A program made the translations under genes and the position numbers. Positions 1 to 6,237 of a stretch of 13,607 bases of DNA are shown here, piece by piece. The notes beneath the pieces were generated by a model. It ran no database searches. It saw nothing but the letters and a program-made list of their open reading frames with translations, and was not told where the DNA came from. The stretch covers positions 1 through 13,607 of the forward strand of contig JAUYLM010000084.1 in the NCBI GenBank assembly GCA_030698965.1. Reading direction: 5' to 3'. Numbering within the stretch: position 1 is the stretch's first letter; each line of letters begins with the position of its first letter. The DNA is from a bacterium. Its GTDB lineage: Bacteria; Patescibacteriota; Minisyncoccia; Phycocordibacterales; PALSA-1337.

Positions 1-2
1 TG

Positions 3-122
3 AGGTTTCTTCCTGAACACCGTGTCGCCATTGCGAAGGACATCACGATGGAATCCTCTTACTTCATATTGCAATGGGCCCATATCCATACCGGAGATGT
101 ATCATTCCTCATTCAGAAATAA
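3..122 (+). pseudogene. ATP-grasp protein, N-terminal remnant ending at in-frame TAA
   Basis: This frame is open from the window edge to a TAA at 120-122 and is in the same frame as the ATP-grasp CDS that follows. The translation includes HTGDVSFLI at about residues 29-37, which resembles the glycine-rich HTGdGtFLv segment of ATP-grasp ligases. Straight after the stop the frame reads SELKEIQKQF and then ITEYVKGPVFTMNIT, which is the expected continuation (an acidic/EL helix and the strand preceding the metal-binding half). The stop therefore falls inside one conserved domain rather than between two genes. The true N-terminus lies left of the window. It could be a genuine nonsense mutation, a sequencing or assembly error in the A-rich stretch, or two separately translated pieces. 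Confidence 0.55.
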
Positions 123-194
123 AGCGAGCTCAAGGAAATACAAAAGCAATTTCCGGATCGGGAAGCCAGAATCACAGAATATGTCAAGGGCCCT

Positions 195-827
195 GTGTTC
201 ACGATGAACATCACGACGTCCAAAGACGGCATTCTCCTTGGAAACATCAGCTACCAAATAACCGGTCTTCCCCCATTTACGGATAATCCCATGAGTACGA
301 TCGGCAATGACTGGAGTCTTCCTCATAGCATCCTTTCGCCGGCTCATGTTGAAAAATTCAATGAAATGGCTCTTTCAATCGGAGAAAAAATGCGGTCAGA
401 AGGCTGGAGAGGCCTCTTTGGAATAGATGCCGTGTATGACGAGGAACGAGACCGGATTCTTCTCATAGAAATAAATTCCCGCCAGCCGGCTTCCGCGACT
501 TTCGAATCCGAACTGCAATCAGAAGCGCGCGCAGAGGGAGTTCCCGGCATCACAATGTTTGAAGCCCACCTGCTGGCCCTGACTGATGCCCCGGCTTCTG
601 AAAATATAATGGCGATAAATGACGGATCGCAGATCGTTCAGAGAGTCACAAAGGCAACTACCGACATGAACACCGGAGGATTGGAAAAGGCCGGGTATAA
701 AGTAATAAAATACAATAATACAAAGCTGAATTCCGACCGGCTTCGAATACAGAGCAGAAAAGGGATCATGGAAGCGCATAATAAATTCAATGCGAGAGGA
801 AAAGAGATCGAGAAGTTGCTAAAATAA
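195..827 (+). CDS. ATP-grasp domain ligase, C-terminal portion
   Basis: ATP-grasp enzymes couple ATP hydrolysis to amide or thioester formation through an acyl-phosphate, as in D-Ala-D-Ala ligase, RimK, LysX and carboxylases. Visible here are GLFGIDAVYD (residues 73-82) followed by LLIEINSRQPAS (89-100), which match the late metal-binding strand and the E-x-N-x-R motif. The GNDW segment (37-40) resembles a subgroup of biotin-carboxylase-like ATP-grasp proteins. The conserved fold clearly begins upstream, so GTG 195 is only the first usable start after the TAA at 120-122; an ATG follows at 204. An AAGGG at 186-190 lies only 4 nt before the GTG. The CDS sits 4 nt before the NlpC/P60-like gene and in a cluster with mraY, so a peptide-ligase or precursor-modifying role is plausible but unproven. 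As read it lacks the N-terminal ATP-grasp half and would be inactive unless the stop is an artefact. Confidence 0.7.
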   Translation: MFTMNITTSKDGILLGNISYQITGLPPFTDNPMSTIGNDWSLPHSILSPAHVEKFNEMALSIGEKMRSEGWRGLFGIDAVYDEERDRILLIEINSRQPASATFESELQSEARAEGVPGITMFEAHLLALTDAPASENIMAINDGSQIVQRVTKATTDMNTGGLEKAGYKVIKYNNTKLNSDRLRIQSRKGIMEAHNKFNARGKEIEKLLK

Positions 828-831
828 GAAT

Positions 832-1572
832 ATGAACACGAAATTACTATCAGAAAAGGCTTTGTCGGTGATTGATCAATACCTGAATTTTCGTGTCGGA
901 TCGGCGGTCCTGTCCATTCCCTATTTCAATAACCGCCATTCGCAGGCGCGCATGAAGCTCCGTGTGCAGGTAGGCAAAGGGAGTCCTAAGGATATTTTGG
1001 ATGAGCTGCATGATATTGCCGTAGCTGAAAAAATAAACCTGAACTCCCTTGACTCCTCCGGACTAAAGAAATTTCTCGTTGACCACAACATAGGCATAGA
1101 CTGCTCCGGACTTGCTTACTATATTCTGAATGCAGAAAGCGAGAGCCGTGGCAAAGGAACTCTGGACCGACATCTTTCATTTGCCGTTTGCCACGGAATA
1201 CTTGGAAAAATGATGTGCAAGATGCGCCCCGCAGAAAATGCCGGAGTCACGACATTCGCCCATGAAAAAAATAGCCACGAGATGAGCATAAAAGACGCTT
1301 TGCCCGGGGACATCATTACCATGGTTGGAGATCACAACCACATCTTGATAATCCATCAGATCGAATACCAGAATTTCGTCCCAACCGCTCTTCACTACAC
1401 CCACTCTATGGCATGGCCGGAAGATGGAGAGTACGGACACGGCATCAAGCAGGGCATTATAAAAATTACCGCCATTGACAAGAAGATTTCCGAACAGAAG
1501 TGGAATGAAGGCTATACCTTTGAAAGAGCTGGGAAATCCCTTACCACACTTCGCAGAATGGCTTTTTTATGA
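832..1572 (+). CDS. NlpC/P60-like cysteine peptidase or amidase, cytoplasmic
   Basis: This 246-aa protein has the NlpC/P60 (C40) signature. The nucleophile region is GIDCSGLAYY with Cys91. A later ALPGDIITM stretch (156-164) leads to VGDHNHILIIH, giving candidate catalytic His168/His170, and another His-rich strand LHYTHS lies at 187-192. NlpC/P60 enzymes usually cleave gamma-D-Glu-diaminoacid bonds in peptidoglycan peptides or act as amidases or transglutaminases. No signal peptide or membrane segment is visible; the N-terminus (MNTKLLSEKALSVID) is polar. It would therefore act inside the cell, on soluble muropeptides or precursors rather than on the wall. It begins 4 nt after the ATP-grasp stop and ends 12 nt before mraY, which suggests one transcript. 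The spacing between Cys91 and the His region is about 77 residues and contains an insertion (about 100-150). The family assignment is good; the substrate is unknown. Confidence 0.72.
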   Translation: MNTKLLSEKALSVIDQYLNFRVGSAVLSIPYFNNRHSQARMKLRVQVGKGSPKDILDELHDIAVAEKINLNSLDSSGLKKFLVDHNIGIDCSGLAYYILNAESESRGKGTLDRHLSFAVCHGILGKMMCKMRPAENAGVTTFAHEKNSHEMSIKDALPGDIITMVGDHNHILIIHQIEYQNFVPTALHYTHSMAWPEDGEYGHGIKQGIIKITAIDKKISEQKWNEGYTFERAGKSLTTLRRMAFL

Positions 1573-1584
1573 TAGTGTAGTGGC

Positions 1585-2712
1585 ATGATAAGTATACTGG
1601 AAGGAACGGCTGACTTTGGCTATATTCTGGGTTTTGCCATTTTCTCATGCCTCGCGGCATTCCTCTGGTCCCCTTTTCTCATCCATCTTCTTCGCAGGTT
1701 TCATATCATAAAAAGCGCGAAAGTAGAACTGCTCTCGATAGAATCCCGCAGAGGCAAGGACAACACTCCGATCATGGGAGGGCTTCTGGTAATTATCACC
1801 GTGGCAGTTATCAGCCTGCTTTTCAACTGGTCCAGAAGCTTCACCTGGGTGCCGATCGGGGTCATGCTTCTATCCGCCCTTCTCGGAGGAATCGACGACC
1901 TCCTGAATATCTTTGGCTCCGAGAGGCGGTCAAGAAAGCTTTCCCACATAATGACCCTCATCAAAGTCCACAAGGATTTCAAGATGAGAGCATGGTATGT
2001 GGCCACGCTCCCCTGGACGATTTTCAAGAGGACTTCAGTCTGGATCGGATCCAGGCCCGGAAAAGGAATACATGTTCACGAAAAGCTACTTCTCCAATTC
2101 ATCGCAGGAACGATCACGGCCTGGTGGGTATACGCCAAGCTCGGACCGGCGTGGCACTACATTTACCTTCCATTTGGAATTGATATTTTTGCCGGCTGGC
2201 TGATCATTCCGATCATTATTTTTATCGTTATGTTCACCGCCAATGCCGTGAATATCGCCGATGGCATGGATGGCCTGGCGGGAGGAATGCTCATCACCAC
2301 TTTCAGCGCGCTCACACTGCTGAGCTGGATAAACGGCTTCGGAGAAATCGCCGTGCTCAACGCCACGGCAGTCGGCGCGCTTGTCGCCTATACCTATTTC
2401 AATATCAAGCCTGCCAGATTCATGATGGGAGACGTGGGATCCCTTGGTCTCGGCGCTCTCCTGGCGGTCAACACCCTGGCCATAGGAGAGATCGGGCTGA
2501 TCTTCTTCCTTGGTTTCCTCTTCTATATAGAGGCGCTGACCGTAGTGATCCAGGTCGCCGGACGCTATATTTTCGGCCGGCGCATCTTCCGGATGGCTCC
2601 TCTACACCACCATTTCGAACTCATAGGCTGGAGCGAGGAAAAGACGATCATGCGCTTCTGGATCGTGCACTTCATCTTCGTCGTATTTGGAGTTTGGCTG
2701 GCTCTACACTAA
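1585..2712 (+). CDS. mraY: Phospho-N-acetylmuramoyl-pentapeptide-transferase (lipid I synthase)
   Basis: This integral membrane enzyme transfers phospho-MurNAc-peptide from UDP to undecaprenyl phosphate, making lipid I on the inner face of the membrane. The 375-aa translation has the full set of MraY motifs: NTPIMGG (60-66), the Asp pair in GGIDDLLN (Asp104-Asp105), NAVNIADGMDGLAGG (220-234), MGDVGSLGLG (281-290) and the MraY-specific triple His in PLHHHFE (339-345). That triple His separates it from WecA/TagO relatives. Many hydrophobic helices are present. The cytoplasmic loop after the Asp pair (about residues 111-165) is some 40 residues longer than in E. coli MraY and is basic and hydrophobic. 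All key catalytic residues look intact, so this is probably a working enzyme and implies an undecaprenyl-linked precursor. Its TAA overlaps the next gene's ATG by one base, implying translational coupling. No strong Shine-Dalgarno precedes its ATG. Confidence 0.95.
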   Translation: MISILEGTADFGYILGFAIFSCLAAFLWSPFLIHLLRRFHIIKSAKVELLSIESRRGKDNTPIMGGLLVIITVAVISLLFNWSRSFTWVPIGVMLLSALLGGIDDLLNIFGSERRSRKLSHIMTLIKVHKDFKMRAWYVATLPWTIFKRTSVWIGSRPGKGIHVHEKLLLQFIAGTITAWWVYAKLGPAWHYIYLPFGIDIFAGWLIIPIIIFIVMFTANAVNIADGMDGLAGGMLITTFSALTLLSWINGFGEIAVLNATAVGALVAYTYFNIKPARFMMGDVGSLGLGALLAVNTLAIGEIGLIFFLGFLFYIEALTVVIQVAGRYIFGRRIFRMAPLHHHFELIGWSEEKTIMRFWIVHFIFVVFGVWLALH

Positions 2713-3356
2713 TGTCATATCTACACTGGAAAGAGGAAAATATTTCTGATTTTTCAGATGAAAATACCGCCAGGATGTATGGCGAAGGTTTTGTCTTTAC
2801 CCGCGCGGGAAGAGGAATTATGCATCAGACCAGGAGCGTGCGCATAGATCTCTCCAAGTTTGAATTATCCAGTGAAAACAGGAGAATATTGAAGAAGGTT
2901 GAAGTTGAAATGAAAGCGGAGGAATTACCATACAAAAATTATTCTTGGGAAATAGGAAAAATGGGAAAGGACTTTTATGAATCCAGGGACGCGGTTTTCA
3001 CCGCGAACAAGATAAAAGAACTTCTGACAACTGATCATAACTTTAACTTGCTCTTAAACTACTCTGATATCGGATACGCTATTTGTTTCGAAGATAAAGA
3101 AATTCTGCATTACTCCTACCCTTTCTATAAATTAGATGCGCCAAAAGATACTGGGCTAGGCATGATGATAAAAGCAATAATTTATGCAAAGGAAAACGGA
3201 TTGAAATATATTTATTTGGGTTCTCTGCAGAGGCCGAGCGATACGTACAAGCTACAGTTTGAAGGGTTGGAATGGTTTGATGGAGAGATGTGGAGTAAGG
3301 ATTTGGAAGAGGCGAAGAAAGTCCTATTCGAGACTCTTCCTACCTCTCTTTCCTAA
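2712..3356 (+). CDS. GNAT-fold aminoacyl-tRNA-protein transferase-like protein
   Basis: The 214-aa product resembles the C-terminal domain of arginyl-tRNA--protein transferases (ATE/Bpt family), a GNAT-fold domain related to the Fem aminoacyltransferases. Visible matches are ILHYSYPFY (131-139), a TGLGMMIKAIIYAKENGLKYIYLG block (from about 147 to 170), and YKLQFEGLEWFDGEMW (179-194), the usual Y-K-x-x-F ... E-x-F/W ending. Such proteins move an amino acid from a charged tRNA to a peptide amino group. Beside mraY, a Fem-like role adding residues to the peptide of the lipid intermediate is attractive, but N-terminal protein tagging is equally possible. The ATG at 2712 was chosen because it forms the TAATG junction with mraY; an in-frame TTG at 2694 is less likely. 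The 3' end overlaps the convergent dinD-like gene by 33 bp. The usual N-terminal Cys-rich ATE_N domain is absent. Confidence 0.62.
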   Translation: MSYLHWKEENISDFSDENTARMYGEGFVFTRAGRGIMHQTRSVRIDLSKFELSSENRRILKKVEVEMKAEELPYKNYSWEIGKMGKDFYESRDAVFTANKIKELLTTDHNFNLLLNYSDIGYAICFEDKEILHYSYPFYKLDAPKDTGLGMMIKAIIYAKENGLKYIYLGSLQRPSDTYKLQFEGLEWFDGEMWSKDLEEAKKVLFETLPTSLS

Positions 3357-4151
3357 AAGTTTCTTTTCTTTTTTCAATTCTTTAATATGTCTCTCCGGCT
3401 TCAAATTCTCCGGCATCTCTCCGCCGATTTCTTTTATTGTCTGCCTAACCTTTTTTCCAATATCAAAATGTGTTCTTTGGGCTTCAATATCACCTTTGAT
3501 GTTTTCTCTTTTAATTTTAGCTTCAGTTTGTGTAATTCTGAAAATGTTGGCTCCGAGCTCCTCGCTTCCGGCATGATCCAGTAATTGTCCTCTTTTAATT
3601 CCTTTTTTCTTCTCAATATCAGCCAGAGGCATGGTATAAAGTCCCTTGTATCCGGCATCATTGAATTTGCCGAAATTTGAAACACCAGCTAGCTTCGCAG
3701 TACTGAACAACTGCTTATTTTTATCACTTGCTTCACTTCTCTTGAATATTCTTTTTTCATCTTCAGATAAACCATCGTAAATCTCCTGCTTTCTCGTCTG
3801 TACGGCAAAATACGTCTGTGCCATTGCGATCTCTTTTTTATCGGAATCTCCATTTTGAGCTATTAGATAACAAGCATAGCGACTTAATCTAAAGTCTCTC
3901 ACTTCTCTTACCGTCGATGAACCAATGCCGACCATTTTGCCAATGCCGACAAAATGGTCTTGTGGAAACTGGCGACTATTCATGCATGATTGCTGGGCTC
4001 TATTTATAACGTCCTCGAACCTCCTCCATGTCGAATAACCGAGTATTGGCATGAGTTCCCTCGCCGTCCAATACTCGACGCCATTCTCATCAATCTTTTT
4101 GATCGATTCAAAATCTTTATGAGGGCTGTTAATTATAATTTCCGCTTTCAT
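3324..4151 (-). CDS. dinD: DNA-damage-inducible protein D-like (DinD)
   Basis: The 275-aa product matches the length (about 274 aa) and layout of E. coli DinD. The N-terminal part has a Bro-N-like start, EYWTARELMPILGYSTWRRF (26-45). This is followed by the family-typical RLSRYACYLIAQNGDSDKKEIAMAQTYFAVQTRKQE block (from 88 to 123). The C-terminus is very basic (KERHIKELKKEKKLLGKRGR region). E. coli DinD is a LexA-regulated protein reported to inhibit RecA activity; homologues occur widely on mobile or accessory segments. The start is ATG 4151, preceded only by a weak AGG. I see no convincing LexA box or strong promoter in 4152-4223, so SOS control is not shown here. The DNA is visibly more AT-rich than the flanking mraY region. 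It is convergent with, and overlaps by 33 bp, the transferase-like gene. Confidence 0.88.
   Translation of the reverse strand: MKAEIIINSPHKDFESIKKIDENGVEYWTARELMPILGYSTWRRFEDVINRAQQSCMNSRQFPQDHFVGIGKMVGIGSSTVREVRDFRLSRYACYLIAQNGDSDKKEIAMAQTYFAVQTRKQEIYDGLSEDEKRIFKRSEASDKNKQLFSTAKLAGVSNFGKFNDAGYKGLYTMPLADIEKKKGIKRGQLLDHAGSEELGANIFRITQTEAKIKRENIKGDIEAQRTHFDIGKKVRQTIKEIGGEMPENLKPERHIKELKKEKKLLGKRGRKSLE
3922..3959. repeat. Direct plus inverted repeat inside the dinD-like gene
   Basis: CCAATGCCGAC occurs at 3922-3932 and again at 3940-3950 (18-bp period). GACCATTTTG at 3930-3939 is mirrored by CAAAATGGTC at 3950-3959 with a 10-bp gap. At protein level this is the VGIG-KM-VGIG duplication at about residues 68-76. 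It looks like a small local duplication within the coding sequence. Confidence 0.6.
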
Positions 4152-4223
4152 ACCTGAATTTTACCATTCATGAAATATTGGATGATAGTTACTAAATATT
4201 GTTAAGTGTGTTGTAAATGAAGA

Positions 4224-4249
4224 GAGCCCCGCATGGAAATGCAGGGCTC
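4224..4249 (-). terminator. Intrinsic terminator for the 232-aa gene
   Basis: An 11-bp stem with a 4-nt loop lies 31 nt beyond the TAA of the minus-strand gene that ends at 4281. Read on the minus strand, the single mismatch becomes a U-G wobble, so all 11 pairs form. On the plus strand it would be a C-A mismatch. That asymmetry and the position fit termination of minus-strand transcription. The following UCUUCAUUU tract is only moderately U-rich. It separates this transcript from the dinD-like gene, which would need its own promoter. Confidence 0.7.
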
Positions 4250-4280
4250 AAAGAGTCTAAGGCTCGAAGACCAAATGAAG

Positions 4281-4979
4281 TTACAAAGTAACCGAGGGCT
4301 GTTCCTCGTCGCAGAAGCAGAGGAGACAGTGGCGGCCGAGCCAGGCATCCTCGAAGTAGCCAAGATCGAAGTCGAAGCCTCCATCCGAGCGGGCACCCAC
4401 GAGCGGCACCCTGTGGTAGCCGCCGGCGAACGGTAAGCGATCCTTTTCATCAAAGGAAGCGTACCATTTGCCTTTAGGAAGTTCCTCACGCTTCTGTTCG
4501 AAGATGATTGAACTCCCTTGCGCCCCCACATAGTAGGCTTTCTCAGCCTGGTACTTGATCAGACATTCCTCCGAACTCACGACTTCTCCGGATGTGATTC
4601 CGAAAATCTTTACATCGTAAGTTTTGCCCGGAATGAGCTGGTGGCTCACCTTGGCAAAATTTTCGTCTGTGATGTCGGAGTTGTATCCGTAGAATTTTTT
4701 TCGGTTCTTTTCATGGAACGATGTAAGACGAGTGGAGTGATCATAATCCTTGGGGATAATGACCTTCACCGTTTTCACAAAGAAGAATTTTTCTTTTGGC
4801 ACAGCTGGAGAAAGTGGTTTCAATCCCTTCCAGTAATCGAAGACTCGGCTTCGATCCTCCGTGGATAGAAGATTGAACCATTCCCACTGTTCAAGTGTAA
4901 TGCTTCCTCCTCGGAGCTTTGTTAACGTGTCAATTTGCAAACCAGCCAATCTGGCCGCATCCGCGTCGATGGTACTCAT
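4281..4979 (-). CDS. Conserved hypothetical protein, CPR-type
   Basis: This 232-aa soluble protein has no recognised catalytic motif, signal peptide or membrane segment. The N-terminal segment KLRGGSITLEQWEWFNLLS (about 21-39) and the C-terminal GGYHRVPLVGARSDGGFDFDLGYFEDAWLGRHCLLCFCD block resemble hypothetical proteins I recall recurring in Parcubacteria-like genomes, often in several copies. That is memory, not a search result. The start was set at ATG 4979 because AAGGAA sits about 7 nt upstream on the minus strand and a good promoter lies further up; reading could extend 18 codons upstream (to 5033) without such support. It has its own promoter and terminator, so it is probably a single-gene unit. 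It is divergent from the Fic gene and lies next to the dinD-like gene. Function unknown. Confidence 0.75.
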   Translation of the reverse strand: MSTIDADAARLAGLQIDTLTKLRGGSITLEQWEWFNLLSTEDRSRVFDYWKGLKPLSPAVPKEKFFFVKTVKVIIPKDYDHSTRLTSFHEKNRKKFYGYNSDITDENFAKVSHQLIPGKTYDVKIFGITSGEVVSSEECLIKYQAEKAYYVGAQGSSIIFEQKREELPKGKWYASFDEKDRLPFAGGYHRVPLVGARSDGGFDFDLGYFEDAWLGRHCLLCFCDEEQPSVTL

Positions 4980-5060
4980 CGTTTGTTCCTTTTTTCTAAG
5001 TTCTTTTCCTTCCAAGCTTCTCTTTCGACACACGCCTAAGTATTGCTTGATTCGCCTAAT

Positions 5061-5089
5061 ATCATATCATTTTTACCATTAATAGTCAA
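5061..5089 (-). promoter_or_regulatory. Sigma70-type promoter for the 232-aa gene
   Basis: On the minus strand TTGACT (5089-5084) and TATGAT (5066-5061) are separated by exactly 17 bp; each differs from consensus by one base. Transcription would start near 5054, giving a leader of about 75 nt before ATG 4979 with its AAGGAA ribosome site. This is the best promoter match in the window. Confidence 0.78.
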
Positions 5090-5095
5090 TAGCAG

Positions 5096-5122
5096 TTGGG
5101 CCCTTGCTTAATTGGGTATAAT
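5096..5122 (+). promoter_or_regulatory. Likely Fic promoter
   Basis: A perfect TATAAT (5117-5122) is formed across the junction of the first two ATTGGGTA repeats. The -35 is weak (TTGGGC at 5096-5101, 15-bp spacing). An alternative pair is TTGCTT (5104-5109), 17 bp, TAGGAT (5127-5132). Either way the promoter is embedded in the repeat array, so a protein bound to the repeats would block it. Confidence 0.55.
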
Positions 5123-5156
5123 TGGGTAGGATTGGGTATATCCAATAATACCCAAT
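5111..5156. promoter_or_regulatory. Operator-like array: three phased direct repeats plus inverted copy
   Basis: ATTGGGTA starts at 5111, 5121 and 5131, an exact 10-bp period that puts the sites on one helical face. ATACCCAAT at 5148-5156 is the perfect inverted mate of ATTGGGTAT at 5131-5139, with an 8-bp gap. The array ends 4 bp before the Fic ATG (5161) and overlaps the -10 box. It looks like a binding site for an autoregulator, perhaps the winged-helix-like C-terminus of the Fic protein itself. Confidence 0.7.
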
Positions 5157-5160
5157 TAAA

Positions 5161-6237
5161 ATGGAGGCGAATAGATTTAACAAAAGAATAAGAATAAGCC
5201 CGGAAATACTCGCAAAGATCGCTAAAATCGACGAGTTCAAAGGCCTTTGGCGTGGGAGCTTGCACCTCAACCCAACTATTTTGAAACGCCTAAAACAAAC
5301 TGTGGTTGTTACTTCTACAGGAGCTTCAACACGTATCGAAGGCTCTAAAATGAGCGACGAGGAAGTTTCTCGTCTTTTGCGTGGACTGAAAACTACCCCA
5401 CCAAAGAACAGAGACGAACAGGAAGTTGCCGGATACGCTGATCTAATCGGCAGGGTCTTTGATAATTATAAAAACCTCAAATTGACTGAAAATAATATTC
5501 TTCATTTTCACGGAATCCTTTTAAATTATTCAGACAAAGACCAGCCACACAAAGGAAAATATAAGTCGGATGATAATGTGGTCGCCGCACATAATGCTAA
5601 GGGTGAATCTGTTATCTTGTTCAAGGCAACACCTCCCTATCTCGTAAGACCGGAGATGGAAGCAACTTTGGACTGGACCATCAGCGAACTCGATAAAAAA
5701 GAACTTCATCCTATTCTTATCGTCGCAAATTTTATTTTTGAATTCTTGGCCATCCATCCATTCAGTGATGGAAATGGCCGGCTTTCTCGTGTCCTTACAA
5801 ATCTTCTCTTGCTTAGAGCCGATTATGCTTATGTACCCTACGTCTCCATCGATGAAATTATCGAGGATACCATGAGTGAATACTACATTGCCTTGAACGC
5901 TACTCAAAATAAACACAAAACTGATCATGAAGACATTACTCCGTGGCTAAACTATGTACTCGATACCCTTCTTACCCATGTCGAGAAAGCTCGCAAGATC
6001 ATGCAAGGAGAACACCCTGAGATGTTCCTCTCAGAAAACCAGGAACAAGTGTTGGCATTCTTCAACACTGATGAAGCATTAAGTATCTCTGATATTGGAG
6101 AAATGTTGCACGATGATGCAAGTCGAGAAACTACAAAGAAAATTTTAGCTCGCTTGGTTGAACTCAGATTGATCGAACTTATTGGACGTGGCCGAGGAGC
6201 GAGGTATAAGAAGATACAAAATAACTATGCAAAATAA
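5161..6237 (+). CDS. Fic family protein, class II (N-terminal inhibitory helix)
   Basis: Fic proteins transfer AMP or other phosphate-containing groups from nucleotides to target-protein hydroxyls. The 358-aa product has the full active-site motif HPFSDGNGRLSR (199-210), with catalytic His199. The inhibitory motif S-x-x-x-E-G appears as STRIEG (56-61) before the Fic core, which marks a class II enzyme that autoinhibits through Glu60. An N-terminal helical region comes first. Residues about 285-358 (LSISDIGEMLHDDASRETTKKILARLVELRLIELIGRGRGARYKK region) look like a winged-helix domain, common in Fic/DUF4172-like proteins and consistent with DNA binding at the repeats just upstream. No clear Shine-Dalgarno precedes ATG 5161. 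The stop overlaps the start of the following Mur ligase by 11 bp. It is divergent from the 232-aa gene. Target and partner are unknown; no antitoxin gene is adjacent, as expected for class II. Confidence 0.93.
   Translation: MEANRFNKRIRISPEILAKIAKIDEFKGLWRGSLHLNPTILKRLKQTVVVTSTGASTRIEGSKMSDEEVSRLLRGLKTTPPKNRDEQEVAGYADLIGRVFDNYKNLKLTENNILHFHGILLNYSDKDQPHKGKYKSDDNVVAAHNAKGESVILFKATPPYLVRPEMEATLDWTISELDKKELHPILIVANFIFEFLAIHPFSDGNGRLSRVLTNLLLLRADYAYVPYVSIDEIIEDTMSEYYIALNATQNKHKTDHEDITPWLNYVLDTLLTHVEKARKIMQGEHPEMFLSENQEQVLAFFNTDEALSISDIGEMLHDDASRETTKKILARLVELRLIELIGRGRGARYKKIQNNYAK

Noticed and set aside
3..827. Possible stop-codon recoding explaining the ATP-grasp interruption
   Set aside because: The known recoding in Gracilibacteria and SR1 is UGA to Gly. 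The codon here is TAA, and both TGA and TAA end other genes in the window (for example 1570-1572 and 2710-2712).
1701..2027. 108-aa minus-strand reading frame inside mraY
   Set aside because: It is antisense to strongly conserved MraY motifs and has no ribosome site or recognisable domain.
4152..4223. LexA/SOS box upstream of the dinD-like gene
   Set aside because: No CTG-N10-CAG or comparable palindrome is visible; only weak -35-like hexamers such as TTTACA or TTAACA occur.
5111..5156. CRISPR or plasmid-origin iterons
   Set aside because: Only three short 8-bp repeats with 2-bp gaps at a gene start overlapping a promoter; no spacers, no replication gene nearby.
5530..5928. 132-aa minus-strand reading frame inside the Fic gene
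   Set aside because: It is a shadow of the Fic active-site region, with no independent support.
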